A stretch of DNA of 64,000 nucleotides from Paenisporosarcina sp. HGH0030 (GCF_000411295.1 NZ_KE150421.1:1494835-1558834); one strand, 5' to 3'; counted from the first letter of the stretch, positions 25,812-35,871 are shown. The notes: generated by a model not told the origin, from the sequence alone. A program made the numbers and translations.

Positions 25812-26696
25812 TTAAACGCGTAAAAACTTACGTACTGACATAAAACTTCCCCACACACCAATGAAAATGCCCATCAATAAAATGAGGCCGTTAACTTGAT
25901 ACAAAAATGGAGTAAGTGGTAATAAATTAAACAATTCGCCTTTCAAATAAGGTTGAACAGCGTGATATAAGTTGTAATAAAGTAAAGTGACGAGAGTTAT
26001 TGGCAATATTGCACCAAGGATTCCGATCCACATTCCTTCTAAAACGAACGGTATACGAACAAACCAATTTGACGCCCCTACCAGTTTCATAATTTCAATT
26101 TCACGTCGACGTGCAACAATTGTGATACGGATTGTATTCGAAATTAGGAACATCGCAGTAAATAGTAACGCTAGGATTAATACTAAACCTATATTTCTAG
26201 CAACATTCAGGAAACTGAATAGTTTCTCAATCTTTCCTTCACCATATTCGACAGAATAGGTGTTTTTAAGACGATCTATTCGTTGAGCAACTTTCTCAGT
26301 TTCCTGAGGGTTTTCAGCCTTCACGTAGTAGGCTGCACGAAGCGGGTTATTTTGATCGGACAATCCCATTGTCGCTCCGAAATCTTTTATTAAATCTTTT
26401 AATTCAGCTTCTTTTGTTGAATAGACGACTGTTGCAACACCATCTAATTCTTTAATATCTTTTTCTAATTGCGTTGCAGCTTTGTCATCTGCAGTAAGTT
26501 CAAGCAACACTTTTATTTCAACATCTTTTTCTAAATCATCAGCCACTTTACTTAAATTCATCATGATCATTACGAATACGCCGACAAGCAACAACGTGAC
26601 AGTCACTGCACTGGCAGATGCAAAAGTCATCCAGCTATTTCGGCCGAGACTTTTAAAACTTTCACGGAAATGACGTCCTACAGTCCTAGCTTTCAT
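25812..26696 (-). CDS. ftsX: Cell-division ABC transporter-like permease FtsX
   Basis: A 294-residue protein with four transmembrane helices: one near residue 25-48, an extracellular domain (about 50-155) and three more from 165 on. HFRESFKSLGRNSWMTFASASAVTVTLLLVG and RREIEIMKLVGASNWFVRIPFVLEG are FtsX hallmarks. The frame is open further 5', but GGAGGTGA 8 nt before the ATG at 26696 decides the start, inside the end of ftsE (11-nt overlap). FtsEX controls peptidoglycan hydrolases; the next gene is its probable hydrolase partner. Confidence 0.95.
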   Translation of the reverse strand: MKARTVGRHFRESFKSLGRNSWMTFASASAVTVTLLLVGVFVMIMMNLSKVADDLEKDVEIKVLLELTADDKAATQLEKDIKELDGVATVVYSTKEAELKDLIKDFGATMGLSDQNNPLRAAYYVKAENPQETEKVAQRIDRLKNTYSVEYGEGKIEKLFSFLNVARNIGLVLILALLFTAMFLISNTIRITIVARRREIEIMKLVGASNWFVRIPFVLEGMWIGILGAILPITLVTLLYYNLYHAVQPYLKGELFNLLPLTPFLYQVNGLILLMGIFIGVWGSFMSVRKFLRV

Positions 26697-27372
26697 AACC
26701 GTAGTCACCTCCGACTTCATCACGTACGACGAGTCCGCCTTCAACTGCAATTACTCGATGTTTGATTGTATTAACAATTTCTTTATTATGGGTGGCCATT
26801 ATAATGGTTGTCCCACGACGATTGATTTCCTCGAACAAATTCATGATATCCCAAGAAGTTTCAGGATCTAAGTTTCCAGTTGGCTCGTCCGCAATCATCA
26901 CTTTTGGGATGTTGACAATGGACCGGGCAATCGATACTCGCTGTTGTTCTCCACCAGACAGCTCAGTTGGGAACATACGAGCTTTATGTTTAAGCCCTAC
27001 CAAATCCAAAACTTCCATAACACGTTTACGAATCACTTTTGGCGATTCTTCAATTACTTCTAAAGCAAATGCTACATTTTCAAAAACATTCAATCTCGGT
27101 AATAATTTAAAATCTTGAAAGACAACACCTATTTGTCTTCTTAAATATGGAACTTTTTTCGACTTCAATGTCGCCAAGTTTATGCCATTTACTAGTATAT
27201 CTCCACTCGTAGGACGCTCTTCTCTGTACATCATTTTGATAAATGTAGATTTACCAGCCCCACTTGGACCTACAACATATACAAATTCACCTTGTTTGAT
27301 TTCTACATTAATTCCGTTTGCAGCAACAATGCCGTTTGGATATTTTTTGTAGACATTTTTCATTGAAATCAT
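26686..27372 (-). CDS. ftsE: Cell-division ATP-binding protein FtsE
   Basis: A 228-residue ABC ATPase with Walker A GPSGAGKST (35-43), signature LSGGEQQRVSIARS, Walker B VMIADEPTGNLDP and the switch histidine in IMATHNKEIV. The opening MISMKNVYKKYPNG matches FtsE. With FtsX it relays cytoplasmic ATP hydrolysis to extracellular murein hydrolases. Transcription probably starts at the extended -10 site near 27430. Confidence 0.97.
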   Translation of the reverse strand: MISMKNVYKKYPNGIVAANGINVEIKQGEFVYVVGPSGAGKSTFIKMMYREERPTSGDILVNGINLATLKSKKVPYLRRQIGVVFQDFKLLPRLNVFENVAFALEVIEESPKVIRKRVMEVLDLVGLKHKARMFPTELSGGEQQRVSIARSIVNIPKVMIADEPTGNLDPETSWDIMNLFEEINRRGTTIIMATHNKEIVNTIKHRVIAVEGGLVVRDEVGGDYGYES

Positions 27373-27600
27373 ATTTTTGTAACCACCTATGTTTTTTCCT
27401 AGCTGTTCGAAATTTTTTCCGACAAGCTCATTATATCAAGTTTGTCGACAAAATTTTATTACAGTACTATTACAAAATTTAGACAGAAACCTTGTGATAC
27501 CTCCTCATTAGTTCTTTATCCCTAAAATTCAACACGATATTTCGACCTATTAAATACTAAAATTCGGCATTAGGTTCCTGAAATCCTCCTTTTAGTTCGA
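27373..27600. other. Leader and upstream region of ftsE
   Basis: AT-rich non-coding region of about 230 nt upstream of ftsE. It contains the putative ftsE promoter and palindrome described separately; the remainder shows no gene. Confidence 0.4.
27430..27452 (-). promoter_or_regulatory. Putative extended -10 promoter and palindrome upstream of ftsE
   Basis: The complement contains TGATATAAT (27430-27438), an extended -10 element, immediately preceded by the perfect 12-nt palindrome TTTGTCGACAAA (27441-27452). No good -35 is seen at the right distance, as expected of extended -10 promoters. The palindrome is well placed for a regulator. Confidence 0.5.
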
Positions 27601-27613
27601 CACTTTTTTGACA

Positions 27614-27657
27614 AAAACAAAGACCAATGACATAAACAGTCATTGGTCTTTGTTTAT
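27614..27657 (-). terminator. Terminator after cccB
   Basis: AAACAAAGACCAATGAC pairs perfectly with GTCATTGGTCTTTGTTT (17-nt arms, 7-nt loop, 27615-27655). It lies just beyond the cccB stop and separates it from ftsE. Confidence 0.9.
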
Positions 27658-27663
27658 TACAAA

Positions 27664-28005
27664 TTATTTTTTATTAGCCAACCATTCGGCAACTACTTCA
27701 GCTTCTGCGCCTTCAATAATGTTCGGAGGCATTTGACCACGGCCTTTTTGAATTACCTGTAAAATTTCCTCTTCAGTAAGGCGGGATCCCACATCTGTCA
27801 GATTTGGGAAGTTGCCTTGCCCTTCTAAATTACCACCGTGACAGCTTGTGCAATTACCCTGTACAATTTTTTCAGCATCCTGTGTATCAGTTACTTCTCC
27901 GCCATTTTCATCATTGGTTGGCGTCGGTTTTTCATCATTTCCACCACCACATGCGGCAAGCATTAGTGCAGAACCAAAAATAGCTGCAAGAAATTTTTTG
28001 TTCAT
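27664..28005 (-). CDS. cccB: Cytochrome c-551 lipoprotein
   Basis: A 113-residue lipoprotein: signal peptide with lipobox LMLAAC (Cys19), a glycine/asparagine/glutamate-rich linker, and a small c-type cytochrome domain with haem motif CTSCH (52-56) and the axial methionine in RGQMPPN (Met92). In B. subtilis CccB is a membrane-anchored electron carrier; the position next to ftsE matches. Haem attachment would depend on a ResA-type reductase, one of which is encoded at 23117-23692. GGAGGGAAC on the complement precedes the ATG. Confidence 0.95.
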   Translation of the reverse strand: MNKKFLAAIFGSALMLAACGGGNDEKPTPTNDENGGEVTDTQDAEKIVQGNCTSCHGGNLEGQGNFPNLTDVGSRLTEEEILQVIQKGRGQMPPNIIEGAEAEVVAEWLANKK

Positions 28006-28056
28006 CTTGTTCCCTCCCTCAAAATAGTTTATATATACTTTTTAAGTATACCTAAA

Positions 28057-28920
28057 TTATGGACGTTTGAAACCCTCACCGAGTACTTCGTAGGCATCTG
28101 AAACAATGACAAATGCTGATGGATCAACCATTTTAACTAATTGTTTCAATTTCGTGAATTCGGTTTGATAAACCACAACAAGTAGCATTGGTCGTTCTTG
28201 TTCGGTATAGCCACCAACTGCCGGAAGCTTGGTTACACCACGATTTATTTCGGTATAAATAGCATCCCGTAATTCTTCCTGTTTATTCGTAATAATGTAA
28301 ACCATTTTCGATTGGCTGAATCCAAGTTGAATAATATCAATGGTTTTGGTTGTCACAAATAGACCAATCAGAGCATATAATCCTTTTTCAATATCGAAAA
28401 CTAGGGCTGCAGAAAGAACAATCAGTCCGTCAATCAGCATAACGCTAGTTCCAAGGGTAAATCCGGTGTACTTCGCTAAAATTTGAGCCGCTAAATCTGT
28501 TCCGCCAGTTGATGCATGTCCTCGGAAGACAATACCCAATCCAACTCCTACTGAAATCCCGCCAAATAGTGCCCCGAGTAACGGATTTAATGTTGCGGGT
28601 TCCCATCCTGCAGTTAGTAGGACAAACATGGGAAGCGTAAGTGTTCCGACTAGTGAACGTGCGCCGAATTGTTTACCAAGAAAAATTACTCCTGCAATAA
28701 ATAAAGGAATATTAAATGCGTATTGCACATATCCTGGATTCCAATTGAACAATCCTTTTAAAATCGTACTGATTCCACTAACTCCGCCAGATGCCACTTC
28801 GTTCGGCAATAAGAAAACGTTAAAACCTACAGCGATAATAGCGGCACCGGCGATGATATACATATATTCTAAAACGGAAGCCAAAATAGGATGTGGCTCT
28901 ACCCGTGTTTTTCTATTCAT
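28057..28920 (-). CDS. YitT/YvjA family membrane protein (DUF161 + DUF2179)
   Basis: A 287-residue protein with five to six helices up to about residue 195 (IIAVGFNVFLLPNEVASGGVSGIS, GISVGVGLGIVFRGHASTGGTDL) and a cytoplasmic DUF2179 domain (KMVYIITNKQEELRDAIYTEINRGVTKLPAVGGYT). This matches the YitT family, of unknown function. Position between prfB and cccB corresponds to B. subtilis yvjA. Located 51 nt upstream of cccB, so possibly cotranscribed. Confidence 0.88.
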   Translation of the reverse strand: MNRKTRVEPHPILASVLEYMYIIAGAAIIAVGFNVFLLPNEVASGGVSGISTILKGLFNWNPGYVQYAFNIPLFIAGVIFLGKQFGARSLVGTLTLPMFVLLTAGWEPATLNPLLGALFGGISVGVGLGIVFRGHASTGGTDLAAQILAKYTGFTLGTSVMLIDGLIVLSAALVFDIEKGLYALIGLFVTTKTIDIIQLGFSQSKMVYIITNKQEELRDAIYTEINRGVTKLPAVGGYTEQERPMLLVVVYQTEFTKLKQLVKMVDPSAFVIVSDAYEVLGEGFKRP

Positions 28921-29248
28921 AAAATTTCCTTCTTTCTATTATGTCCATTTTTCCCTAATGAAGTATAGCAGAGGATATATAGTGTGTGAACTTCATCATG
29001 TTAAAGTGAGCCTGTATGAAAATTTTCTTTTCGTCGCAATTGTAATATATACGTTGATTTATCGTACATTTGCGCTGGCCGCATGTTCCGCATGAGCTAA
29101 CAAGTATGAAAACCACCTACTTAATTGTTTTCCCTTAATTTTAGTAAGCTATGTATTATTTCTTTGTTGTTGTTTAGGGATATGGAGCAAAACAGCAAAA
29201 ATTAACTGAGCTTTTTTATCCTTCGTAAGAGTTTACAGAACCATAAAA
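28921..29248. other. Intergenic region with R3 repeat
   Basis: Between yvjA-type gene and prfB. It holds an R3 copy (29058-29096) followed by a degenerate version of the AAGTATG hairpin sequence seen at 23014-23056, plus the yvjA leader. No gene is apparent. Confidence 0.5.
29058..29096 (+). repeat. Dispersed intergenic repeat R3, copy
   Basis: TTTATCGTACATTTGCGCTG followed by GCCGCATGTTCCGCATGAG; the reverse orientation copy is at 23052-23091. Confidence 0.75.
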
Positions 29249-29278
29249 AAACGGACACCTCTGTAGGATGTCCGTTTT
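29249..29278 (-). terminator. Terminator of secA-prfB operon
   Basis: AAAACGGACA pairs with TGTCCGTTTT around CCTCTGTAGGA; T-rich on the complement side. It lies immediately after the prfB stop. Confidence 0.85.
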
Positions 29279-29282
29279 TGCC

Positions 29283-30387
29283 TTAATTCATTTTTGATCG
29301 CAAGTAGGAATTGATGAACAAATCGATATCGCCGTCCATTACACCTTGCACATTGCCACTTTCAGCATTTGTACGGTGATCTTTTACCATTGAATAAGGA
29401 TGGAAGACATATGAACGAATTTGAGATCCCCAACCGATTTCCTTTTGCTCCCCTCGAATTTCGAGCATCTGAGCTTCTTGTTCTTCGATTTTCAATTGAT
29501 ACAATTTCGCTTTTAACATCGTCATTGCTTTTTCACGGTTCTTGATTTGAGAACGTTCTTGTTGACACGTAACGACTGCACCTGTAGGTAAATGAGTGAT
29601 ACGGACAGCGGAGTCAGTCGTATTGATATGCTGACCACCTGCACCACTGGCACGGTACGTATCGATTTTCAAATCTTCCGTACGAATGTCAATTTCGATT
29701 TCATCATTAAATTCAGGCATAACTTCACAGGATACGAAAGAAGTATGACGTCGGCCAGAAGAATCGAAAGGAGAAATTCGTACTAAACGATGAACCCCTT
29801 TTTCAGCTTTCAAATAGCCGTATGCATTGTGGCCTTTAAAGCCTAGTGTGACGGACTTAATTCCAGCTTCGTCACCAGGTAAATAATCGAGTGTCTCCAC
29901 TTTGAAGCCACGCTTCTCGCCCCAACGTGTATACATGCGCAGTAGCATGGAGCCCCAATCTTGAGACTCCGTTCCTCCTGCTCCAGGATGAAGTTCAAGA
30001 ATGGCATTGTTTTTATCATACGGTTCGCTCAGTAATAATTGCAGTTCAAAATCGCCCAATTTCGCAGTAAACTCTTTCATTTCACTGCTGAGTTCTTCTT
30101 GCAATTCCTCGTCAGGTTCTTCGCGTAACAATTCCAATGTCATTTCTAAGTTTTCCTGGGTATCAAGCAATTCGTTATATTCGTTCACAATTTCTTTTAA
30201 TCCATTTGCTTCACCGATGACCACTTGCGCTGCTTGTTGATCATTCCAAAAGTCAGGCATCGACATATTTTCATCCAACTCAGCAATTCTTGCCTCTTTG
30301 TTTTCTAAGTCAAAGAGACCCCCTAAAGTCGGATAATTTTGAAGCTGTTCTGTCTAATTCATTACGTACATCTGATAATTCCATCAT
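29283..30387 (-). CDS. prfB: Peptide chain release factor 2, with programmed +1 frameshift
   Basis: RF2 recognises UAA and UGA. The gene starts at ATG 30387 (GGAGG 9 nt upstream) and reads 25 codons to an in-frame TGA (30312-30310) in the context AGG GGG TCT CTT TGA C. This is the classical RF2 autoregulatory site: an internal Shine-Dalgarno AGGGGG, slippery CTT and UGAC. Skipping T at 30312 continues as [16 protein letters not shown] and gives 367 residues, the usual RF2 length. The anticodon-like RISPFDSSG and the catalytic GAGGQHINT are present. Cotranscribed with secA, 15 nt apart. Confidence 0.97.
30310..30324 (-). promoter_or_regulatory. RF2 +1 recoding site
   Basis: On the complement AGGGGGTCTCTTTGAC: Shine-Dalgarno-like AGGGGG, a CTT P-site codon and a weak UGA stop followed by C. 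When RF2 is scarce the ribosome slips forward and completes the protein. Confidence 0.95.
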
Positions 30388-30402
30388 GTCTAAATTCCTC
30401 CG

Positions 30403-32916
30403 TTATCTTTCAACAGCACCATGGCAATTTTTGAATTTCTTGCCACTGCCGCATGGGCACATTTCATTTCTTCCTACTGAAGCTTCTGTACGAACTGGCT
30501 TTTTCTTGACAGATCCGCCTTCTTCTTTCGGATTAACCGCTTGGCCCTTCGCTACTTCTTCACGTTCCAGGTTATTGCGTATTTCTGCCTTCATGGCATA
30601 TTTCGCAACATCATCCTGTACAGACTCAACCATCGCTTCGAACATCGCAAATCCTTCGTTTTGATACTCACGAAGTGGATCGATTTGTCCGTAAGCACGC
30701 AAGTGAATTCCTTGGCGCAGTTGATCCATCGCATCAATGTGATCAATCCATTTTGAATCAATTGAACGCAACAAGACAACTTTTTCAAATTCACGCATAC
30801 GTTCAGGAGACATTTCCTCTTCTTTTTCATCATAGCGTTTGTAAACTTCCGCTTTAATAAATTCTGTGATTTCGTCCGCAGATTTACCTTCCAACTGCTC
30901 ACGAGTTATGGCACCTTCAGATAGTAAATTTGCTTGAATTGTATCTTCCAGACCTTTATAGTTCCACTCTTCGTGCTTGTCTGAAGCAGTATGAGCTGCA
31001 ACTGATCGTTCAATAACTTCGTCGATCATCGTTTCTACCAATCCACGCATGTTATCGGTTTCCAGCACTTCCAAACGTTCTTTATAAATGATTTCACGTT
31101 GTTGACGTAAAACATCATCATATTGAAGCAATCGTTTACGTGCATCAAAGTTATTTCCTTCGACACGTTTTTGTGCTGATTCAACCGCACGTGTCACCAT
31201 TTTCGACTGGATTGGCTGAGAATCATCCATACCCAATCGAGACATCATAGCACGCATATTGTCCGAACCGAAACGGCGCATCAAATCATCTTCCATTGAT
31301 AAATAGAACTGAGTCACACCAGGATCGCCTTGGCGTCCTGAGCGTCCACGAAGCTGATTGTCAATACGACGGGATTCATGTCGTTCTGTACCGATGACAG
31401 CTAATCCACCAACTTCGATGACACCTTCACCAAGTTTGATGTCTGTTCCACGTCCAGCCATGTTCGTAGCAATCGTTACAGATCCTTTATGGCCAGCAGT
31501 TGTGATGATTTCAGCTTCACGTTCATGATTTTTCGCATTCAGTACATTGTGGCGAATGCCATGTTTTGTCAACAAGTTCGAAATAATTTCAGAAGTTTCG
31601 ATAGCCACTGTACCAACAAGAACTGGTTGACCAGCTTTGTGTCGTTGTGCAATATCTTCCGCTACGGCTTTATATTTACCTTCCATTGAAGCGTAAATTA
31701 AATCAGCACGATCATCACGTCCAATGACACGATTCGTTGGAATGGCAATGACATTCATATTGTATATATTGCGGAATTCTTCTTCTTCGGTTTTGGCTGT
31801 ACCCGTCATCCCAGAAAGTTTTTCGTACATACGGAAATAGTTCTGGAATGTAATGGTTGCCATGGTCATCGATTCATTTTGAATCTCAAGGCCTTCTTTC
31901 GCTTCAATCGCTTGATGAAGTCCATCCGAATAACGGCGACCTTTCATCAGACGTCCTGTAAAGGAGTCAACAATTACGACGTTGCCTTCTTGAACCACAT
32001 AATCTACATCGTTATGCATACTTGCATGTGCCTTCAAGGACTGGTTAATGGCATGGTTTAAGCGAACATGTGTTAAATCGAATAAATTGTCGATTCCAAA
32101 CGCTTTTTCAACCTTTTCAATTCCTGCCTCTGTTAATACGACACCTTTAGTCGACTCATCATATGAAAAGTCTTCTTCCTTACGAAGTACACGGACAAGA
32201 GCATTTGATTGTTGGTAAAGTTGAGCAGATTTTGCTGCTTGTCCTGAAATAATCAATGGCGTACGTGCTTCATCAATTAAAATGGAATCGACTTCATCGA
32301 TTACTGCATAATAGAGTGGTCGCTGAACATGTTCTTCTTTGTACAACACCATATTGTCACGTAAGTAGTCGAATCCAAGTTCGTTGTTTGTTGAATACGT
32401 AATATCAGCTGCATACGCTTCACGTTTCTCGTCCTTATTCAAACTGTTTAAATTCAATCCAACAGTTAATCCTAAGAAATTATACAACTGACCCATTTCG
32501 GCAGCATCACGGCTTGCTAAGTACTCATTGACCGTAACCACATGAACACCTTTTCCAGTGATGGCATTTAAATAAACAGCCATAGTGGACGTCAACGTCT
32601 TCCCTTCACCGGTTTTCATCTCTGAAATATTGCCTTCATGAAGTGCAGCCGCACCCATAATTTGAACGCGGAAAGGATACATACCAAGAACTCGTTTGGC
32701 TGCTTCCCGAACTACTGCGAATGCCTCCGCTTGAATTTCCGATAAATCGGAACCACTTTCCAATCGCCCTTTAAATTCATCAGTCTTAGCACGTAACTGA
32801 TCATCAGTTAATGCTTCCATGTCTTTTGCAAACGCCTCTACTTGATCGGCAACTTTTTCTAATCTTTTTAAATCACGCTTATTTAAGTCAAATACTTTAT
32901 TTAATACTCCAAGCAT
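30403..32916 (-). CDS. secA: Preprotein translocase ATPase SecA
   Basis: An 837-residue canonical SecA: DEAD motor with Walker [12 protein letters not shown], Walker [19 protein letters not shown], preprotein cross-linking domain, NBD2 ([11 protein letters not shown]), helical scaffold, and the C-terminal zinc-binding SEC-C motif [14 protein letters not shown]. It drives general secretion through SecYEG. It leads the secA-prfB operon as in Bacillus. A second SecA without the zinc tail is encoded at 53821-56181, so this is SecA1. Confidence 0.98.
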   Translation of the reverse strand: MLGVLNKVFDLNKRDLKRLEKVADQVEAFAKDMEALTDDQLRAKTDEFKGRLESGSDLSEIQAEAFAVVREAAKRVLGMYPFRVQIMGAAALHEGNISEMKTGEGKTLTSTMAVYLNAITGKGVHVVTVNEYLASRDAAEMGQLYNFLGLTVGLNLNSLNKDEKREAYAADITYSTNNELGFDYLRDNMVLYKEEHVQRPLYYAVIDEVDSILIDEARTPLIISGQAAKSAQLYQQSNALVRVLRKEEDFSYDESTKGVVLTEAGIEKVEKAFGIDNLFDLTHVRLNHAINQSLKAHASMHNDVDYVVQEGNVVIVDSFTGRLMKGRRYSDGLHQAIEAKEGLEIQNESMTMATITFQNYFRMYEKLSGMTGTAKTEEEEFRNIYNMNVIAIPTNRVIGRDDRADLIYASMEGKYKAVAEDIAQRHKAGQPVLVGTVAIETSEIISNLLTKHGIRHNVLNAKNHEREAEIITTAGHKGSVTIATNMAGRGTDIKLGEGVIEVGGLAVIGTERHESRRIDNQLRGRSGRQGDPGVTQFYLSMEDDLMRRFGSDNMRAMMSRLGMDDSQPIQSKMVTRAVESAQKRVEGNNFDARKRLLQYDDVLRQQREIIYKERLEVLETDNMRGLVETMIDEVIERSVAAHTASDKHEEWNYKGLEDTIQANLLSEGAITREQLEGKSADEITEFIKAEVYKRYDEKEEEMSPERMREFEKVVLLRSIDSKWIDHIDAMDQLRQGIHLRAYGQIDPLREYQNEGFAMFEAMVESVQDDVAKYAMKAEIRNNLEREEVAKGQAVNPKEEGGSVKKKPVRTEASVGRNEMCPCGSGKKFKNCHGAVER

Positions 32917-32931
32917 TTAAATTCACTTCCC

Positions 32932-32971
32932 ATATAGTCTCAAGGTTTTTTTATATAGTCTCAAGGTTTAT
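32932..32971. repeat. Tandem 21-nt direct repeat upstream of secA
   Basis: ATATAGTCTCAAGGTTTTTT and ATATAGTCTCAAGGTTTATT follow each other (about 32932-32952 and 32953-32970). They lie 16 nt upstream of the secA start, in its 5' leader or promoter region (complement CCTTGAGACTATAT). Regulator site or duplication in the promoter. Confidence 0.6.
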
Positions 32972-33013
32972 TTTACCACTGCAACTATAGGGGTGCAAAT
33001 GACGGCTATATCT

Positions 33014-35404
33014 CTACAGTGTTTGTCTATCTTTTAGAAAATCATGCAATTGTGTCCAGTTCAAAGGTTTGCTGCCATAAAACCCTTGAATGACATCTGC
33101 ATTCAAAGCCTTTATTAAGAAGAGCTGTTTTTGTGTTTCCACCCCTTCTGCAACTACGTTGAACCCTAAATCGTGGGACAAGTCAATGACGGACTTAATA
33201 ATCGCCTGCACACGCGAATCATTCTCCATTTTCTGAACAAATGAACGGTCAATTTTCACACGGTTTATCGGTAAAATACGCAAATAATTTAATGAGGAAT
33301 AACCTGTTCCGAAATCATCAAGCGCAATGGAAATGCCCATTTCTCGAATTTTTTCGAGCGTTTCCAACACTTCTTCTCCACCCTCAATAAAGATGGACTC
33401 AGTTATCTCGATTTCGATGAGGCCAGGATCTACATGATATTTATTCAACAACGTTTTCAAGAGATGAATGAAGGATGTTTCCCGTAGTTGAATCGTACTG
33501 ACATTGATCGCTACAGACGACACATGTGGGTATTCCATATGAATACTCTTAATTTCTCGAATGGCTGTTTCAAGTACCCAATCACCTATCTCCTGAATTT
33601 TCCCAGACTCTTCCGCCACGGGAATAAACTCGGCAGGAGAAATCATTCCCCATTCTGGATGTCGCCAACGCAGCAATGCTTCCAGACTTTCGGTTTTGCG
33701 TGTTTTTAGGTTGAACTGTGGTTGGTAAACGAGTGAAAGTTGATTGTACTTGATGGCCTCACGTAAACCTTGCTCCATCATATGCTGTTTTTCGAATGCT
33801 TCCTTCATTTCATAATTGAAATAGAGGACTCTGTTTCTTCCTACTGCTTTTGCTTTATAAAGTGCGGTATCTGCATTGATTAGTAATTGCTCACATGATT
33901 GAGCATCCATGGGATAAAGTGAAACTCCTATGGAAGAAGTCACAAAAAATGCTTGTTCGTTCAAATAAAATGCTTTTGCGAATGAAGTATGTATTGAAGT
34001 TAGGGTTGCTCGAACTCCCGGGAATTTGTCTTTTTTGGAATGTAGCAAGACAATGAATTCATCCCCACTGAAGCGACCAAAGCAGCTGTTTTCTGGCAAT
34101 AAGTCTTTTATCCGATGTGCTACTTGTACTAATAGCGAATCCCCGTAAGCATGTCCTTTCGAATCATTGATTTGTTTAAAATGATCAAGGTCAATAAATG
34201 CCACAGTTATCATTTGATCGGAATCGGTTAATTCTTCGATCCATCCGGCAAGTTCACGTTCAATCGAAAAACGGTTTGGCAAGTTCGTTAATGAGTCAAA
34301 TCTTGCCTGATAGTCAATTTCTTGTACTTGTTGGTTTAGCAAATTGCCCATCTGCTCGATAGATTGTGCAATTTCACCAATTTCGTCCTTACTTTTGATT
34401 CCCATCTTAGCGACTAAATTACCTCGTTCCATTTGACGGACATGCTTCACAATGGTCGGTAAGTCTTTTAACATGGAGCGAAGCAACCAGGATAAGGTGA
34501 TTAAAATAAGAATTGCTGCGATGATCCATGATATACCGATGATTTGCCCAAAAACTGCAAGTGGTTGGGTAACTGTTTTTTCGGGTGCATAACTAATCAT
34601 TTGCCACCCAGTACTATCAATTTTTTGTGTTTCCACATAAAAGTTTCCTTTTGATGTTTTAACTAACTCAAATACATTTTCAGCGAGTGCAATGTTTTCG
34701 AATTCACTATTAATGTTGTCAGAGTCAAATAATGTTTGCCCTGTCTCCGTCAATAAAATATGCTTGTTTTCCTTTGTTTCATATGGTCCTATCAATTTAG
34801 GAATCGTATCCAGGTGCATGTCCAAACCAAAATAACCGAGACGTCTGCCCTCTGATTCGACTGGATAAATGACACTCACGGTTAATTCCTTAGTTGTGTA
34901 ATCGACATAAATATCTGAGTATGATAAGCCTTCTGCTTCATTCGCTTTTTTAATCCACGGTCGTTTATGTATATCATAAGCGGCATCGGTAACGTATCCA
35001 TTATCTGCAATTAAAAAATTCGGCTCAAGAAAGGCCATCCATACTAAACCAACACCATCTGTATTTTCTTGTACTCTTGTCATAAGCTGATTTGCTTGTT
35101 GATATGTATTTGACTCCTCTACATTTTCCCGTTCAACTGAAGATTCCATAAGTTCCCGTACATCTTCAAGTTCTCCAAGTTGTTTTGTAATTTCACTTTT
35201 ACTACTTAACAACGTGTAGATTTGCTGAACCACCAATTCGTTTTCAAGGGCCAATTCTTCTTCCATTTGTGATTCAAATAAGTTTTTTGAATAATTGTAT
35301 GAAAAAGAAGCCATCACAATGAGGATTGGGATGACAATTGCACTCATGGCAAATAACACTTTCCCACGAAATCCAAGTCTTTTCCAAAATCGACTTTTCT
35401 TCAT
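33014..35404 (-). CDS. Membrane sensor with dCache, HAMP, GGDEF and EAL domains
   Basis: A 796-residue c-di-GMP signalling protein. Transmembrane helices at about 15-37 and 285-308 enclose an extracellular dCache-type sensor (AFLEPNFLIADNGYVTD, GYFGLDMHLDTIPKLIG). A HAMP segment (about 309-362) leads to GGDEF (366-530) whose signature is SGDEF (446-450), and EAL (545-790) with ESLEALLRW, IEITES, ALDDFGTGYSS, KIDRSFV and VAEGVET, all intact. The EAL half should hydrolyse c-di-GMP; the GGDEF half has Ser for the first Gly, which some active cyclases tolerate. No RxxD inhibitory site is seen. AGGGGAGGGG precedes the ATG. Ligand unknown. Confidence 0.92.
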   Translation of the reverse strand: MKKSRFWKRLGFRGKVLFAMSAIVIPILIVMASFSYNYSKNLFESQMEEELALENELVVQQIYTLLSSKSEITKQLGELEDVRELMESSVERENVEESNTYQQANQLMTRVQENTDGVGLVWMAFLEPNFLIADNGYVTDAAYDIHKRPWIKKANEAEGLSYSDIYVDYTTKELTVSVIYPVESEGRRLGYFGLDMHLDTIPKLIGPYETKENKHILLTETGQTLFDSDNINSEFENIALAENVFELVKTSKGNFYVETQKIDSTGWQMISYAPEKTVTQPLAVFGQIIGISWIIAAILILITLSWLLRSMLKDLPTIVKHVRQMERGNLVAKMGIKSKDEIGEIAQSIEQMGNLLNQQVQEIDYQARFDSLTNLPNRFSIERELAGWIEELTDSDQMITVAFIDLDHFKQINDSKGHAYGDSLLVQVAHRIKDLLPENSCFGRFSGDEFIVLLHSKKDKFPGVRATLTSIHTSFAKAFYLNEQAFFVTSSIGVSLYPMDAQSCEQLLINADTALYKAKAVGRNRVLYFNYEMKEAFEKQHMMEQGLREAIKYNQLSLVYQPQFNLKTRKTESLEALLRWRHPEWGMISPAEFIPVAEESGKIQEIGDWVLETAIREIKSIHMEYPHVSSVAINVSTIQLRETSFIHLLKTLLNKYHVDPGLIEIEITESIFIEGGEEVLETLEKIREMGISIALDDFGTGYSSLNYLRILPINRVKIDRSFVQKMENDSRVQAIIKSVIDLSHDLGFNVVAEGVETQKQLFLIKALNADVIQGFYGSKPLNWTQLHDFLKDRQTL

Positions 35405-35871
35405 CCAATCCCCTCCCCTATTTAAGTGAAGTACCTAGCAATTAATAATGTTATAATTCGCTTCATTCGAGTGAATTCCTCCTCAATCGACAAATAAATC
35501 AATTTTACAGGCTATGTTCAACACTGTTGCTTTTATCCGTTTATACTAGCCATTCGTTCCGCTTGAGGCATCCTGGCGCAAATCATTTTTTAACATCTAC
35601 TGCATTTATACAAATCATAATTTTTACTGCTGTTAAATGATGCTGATGTTTATCGCCATTCGCGCTAGCCGCATGGGCCAACAATTAAACAAATCACATA
35701 TTTGTTAGTCTCACACGTGGGCCAACATGAAGTAGGTCATGAAGGTGTTGCCACAAAATTTCTCGCATTGCATTTTGCAACGAGTAACCGGAGACGCAGG
35801 ACAAGGCGTTTTTAACCTTCGTTCCCTGGAATGCAGGCGCAAATGCACTCTTTATTTAGCTAAATAAATAA
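35405..35871. other. Intergenic repeat cluster between GGDEF-EAL gene and hpf
   Basis: A 467-nt gene-free stretch. It contains an R3-like motif (35648-35675), an inverted pair around AACAAAT...ATTTGTT (35687-35706), an R1 copy (35717-35772) and an R2 unit (35774-35800), in the same order class as at 22868-23091. A second loosely related segment is at 35553-35590. Confidence 0.6.
35717..35800 (+). repeat. Dispersed repeats R1 + R2, degenerate copy C
   Basis: GTGGGCCAACATGAAGTAGG leading into GAAGGTGTTGCCACAAAATT matches R1 copies at 6659 and 22868; TTTGCAACGAGTAACCGGAG (35774 on) matches R2. Confidence 0.7.

Noticed and set aside
29283-30387. prfB as a broken gene because of the in-frame stop
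   Set aside because: The stop lies in the canonical RF2 frameshift site and the downstream frame yields the full-length factor.
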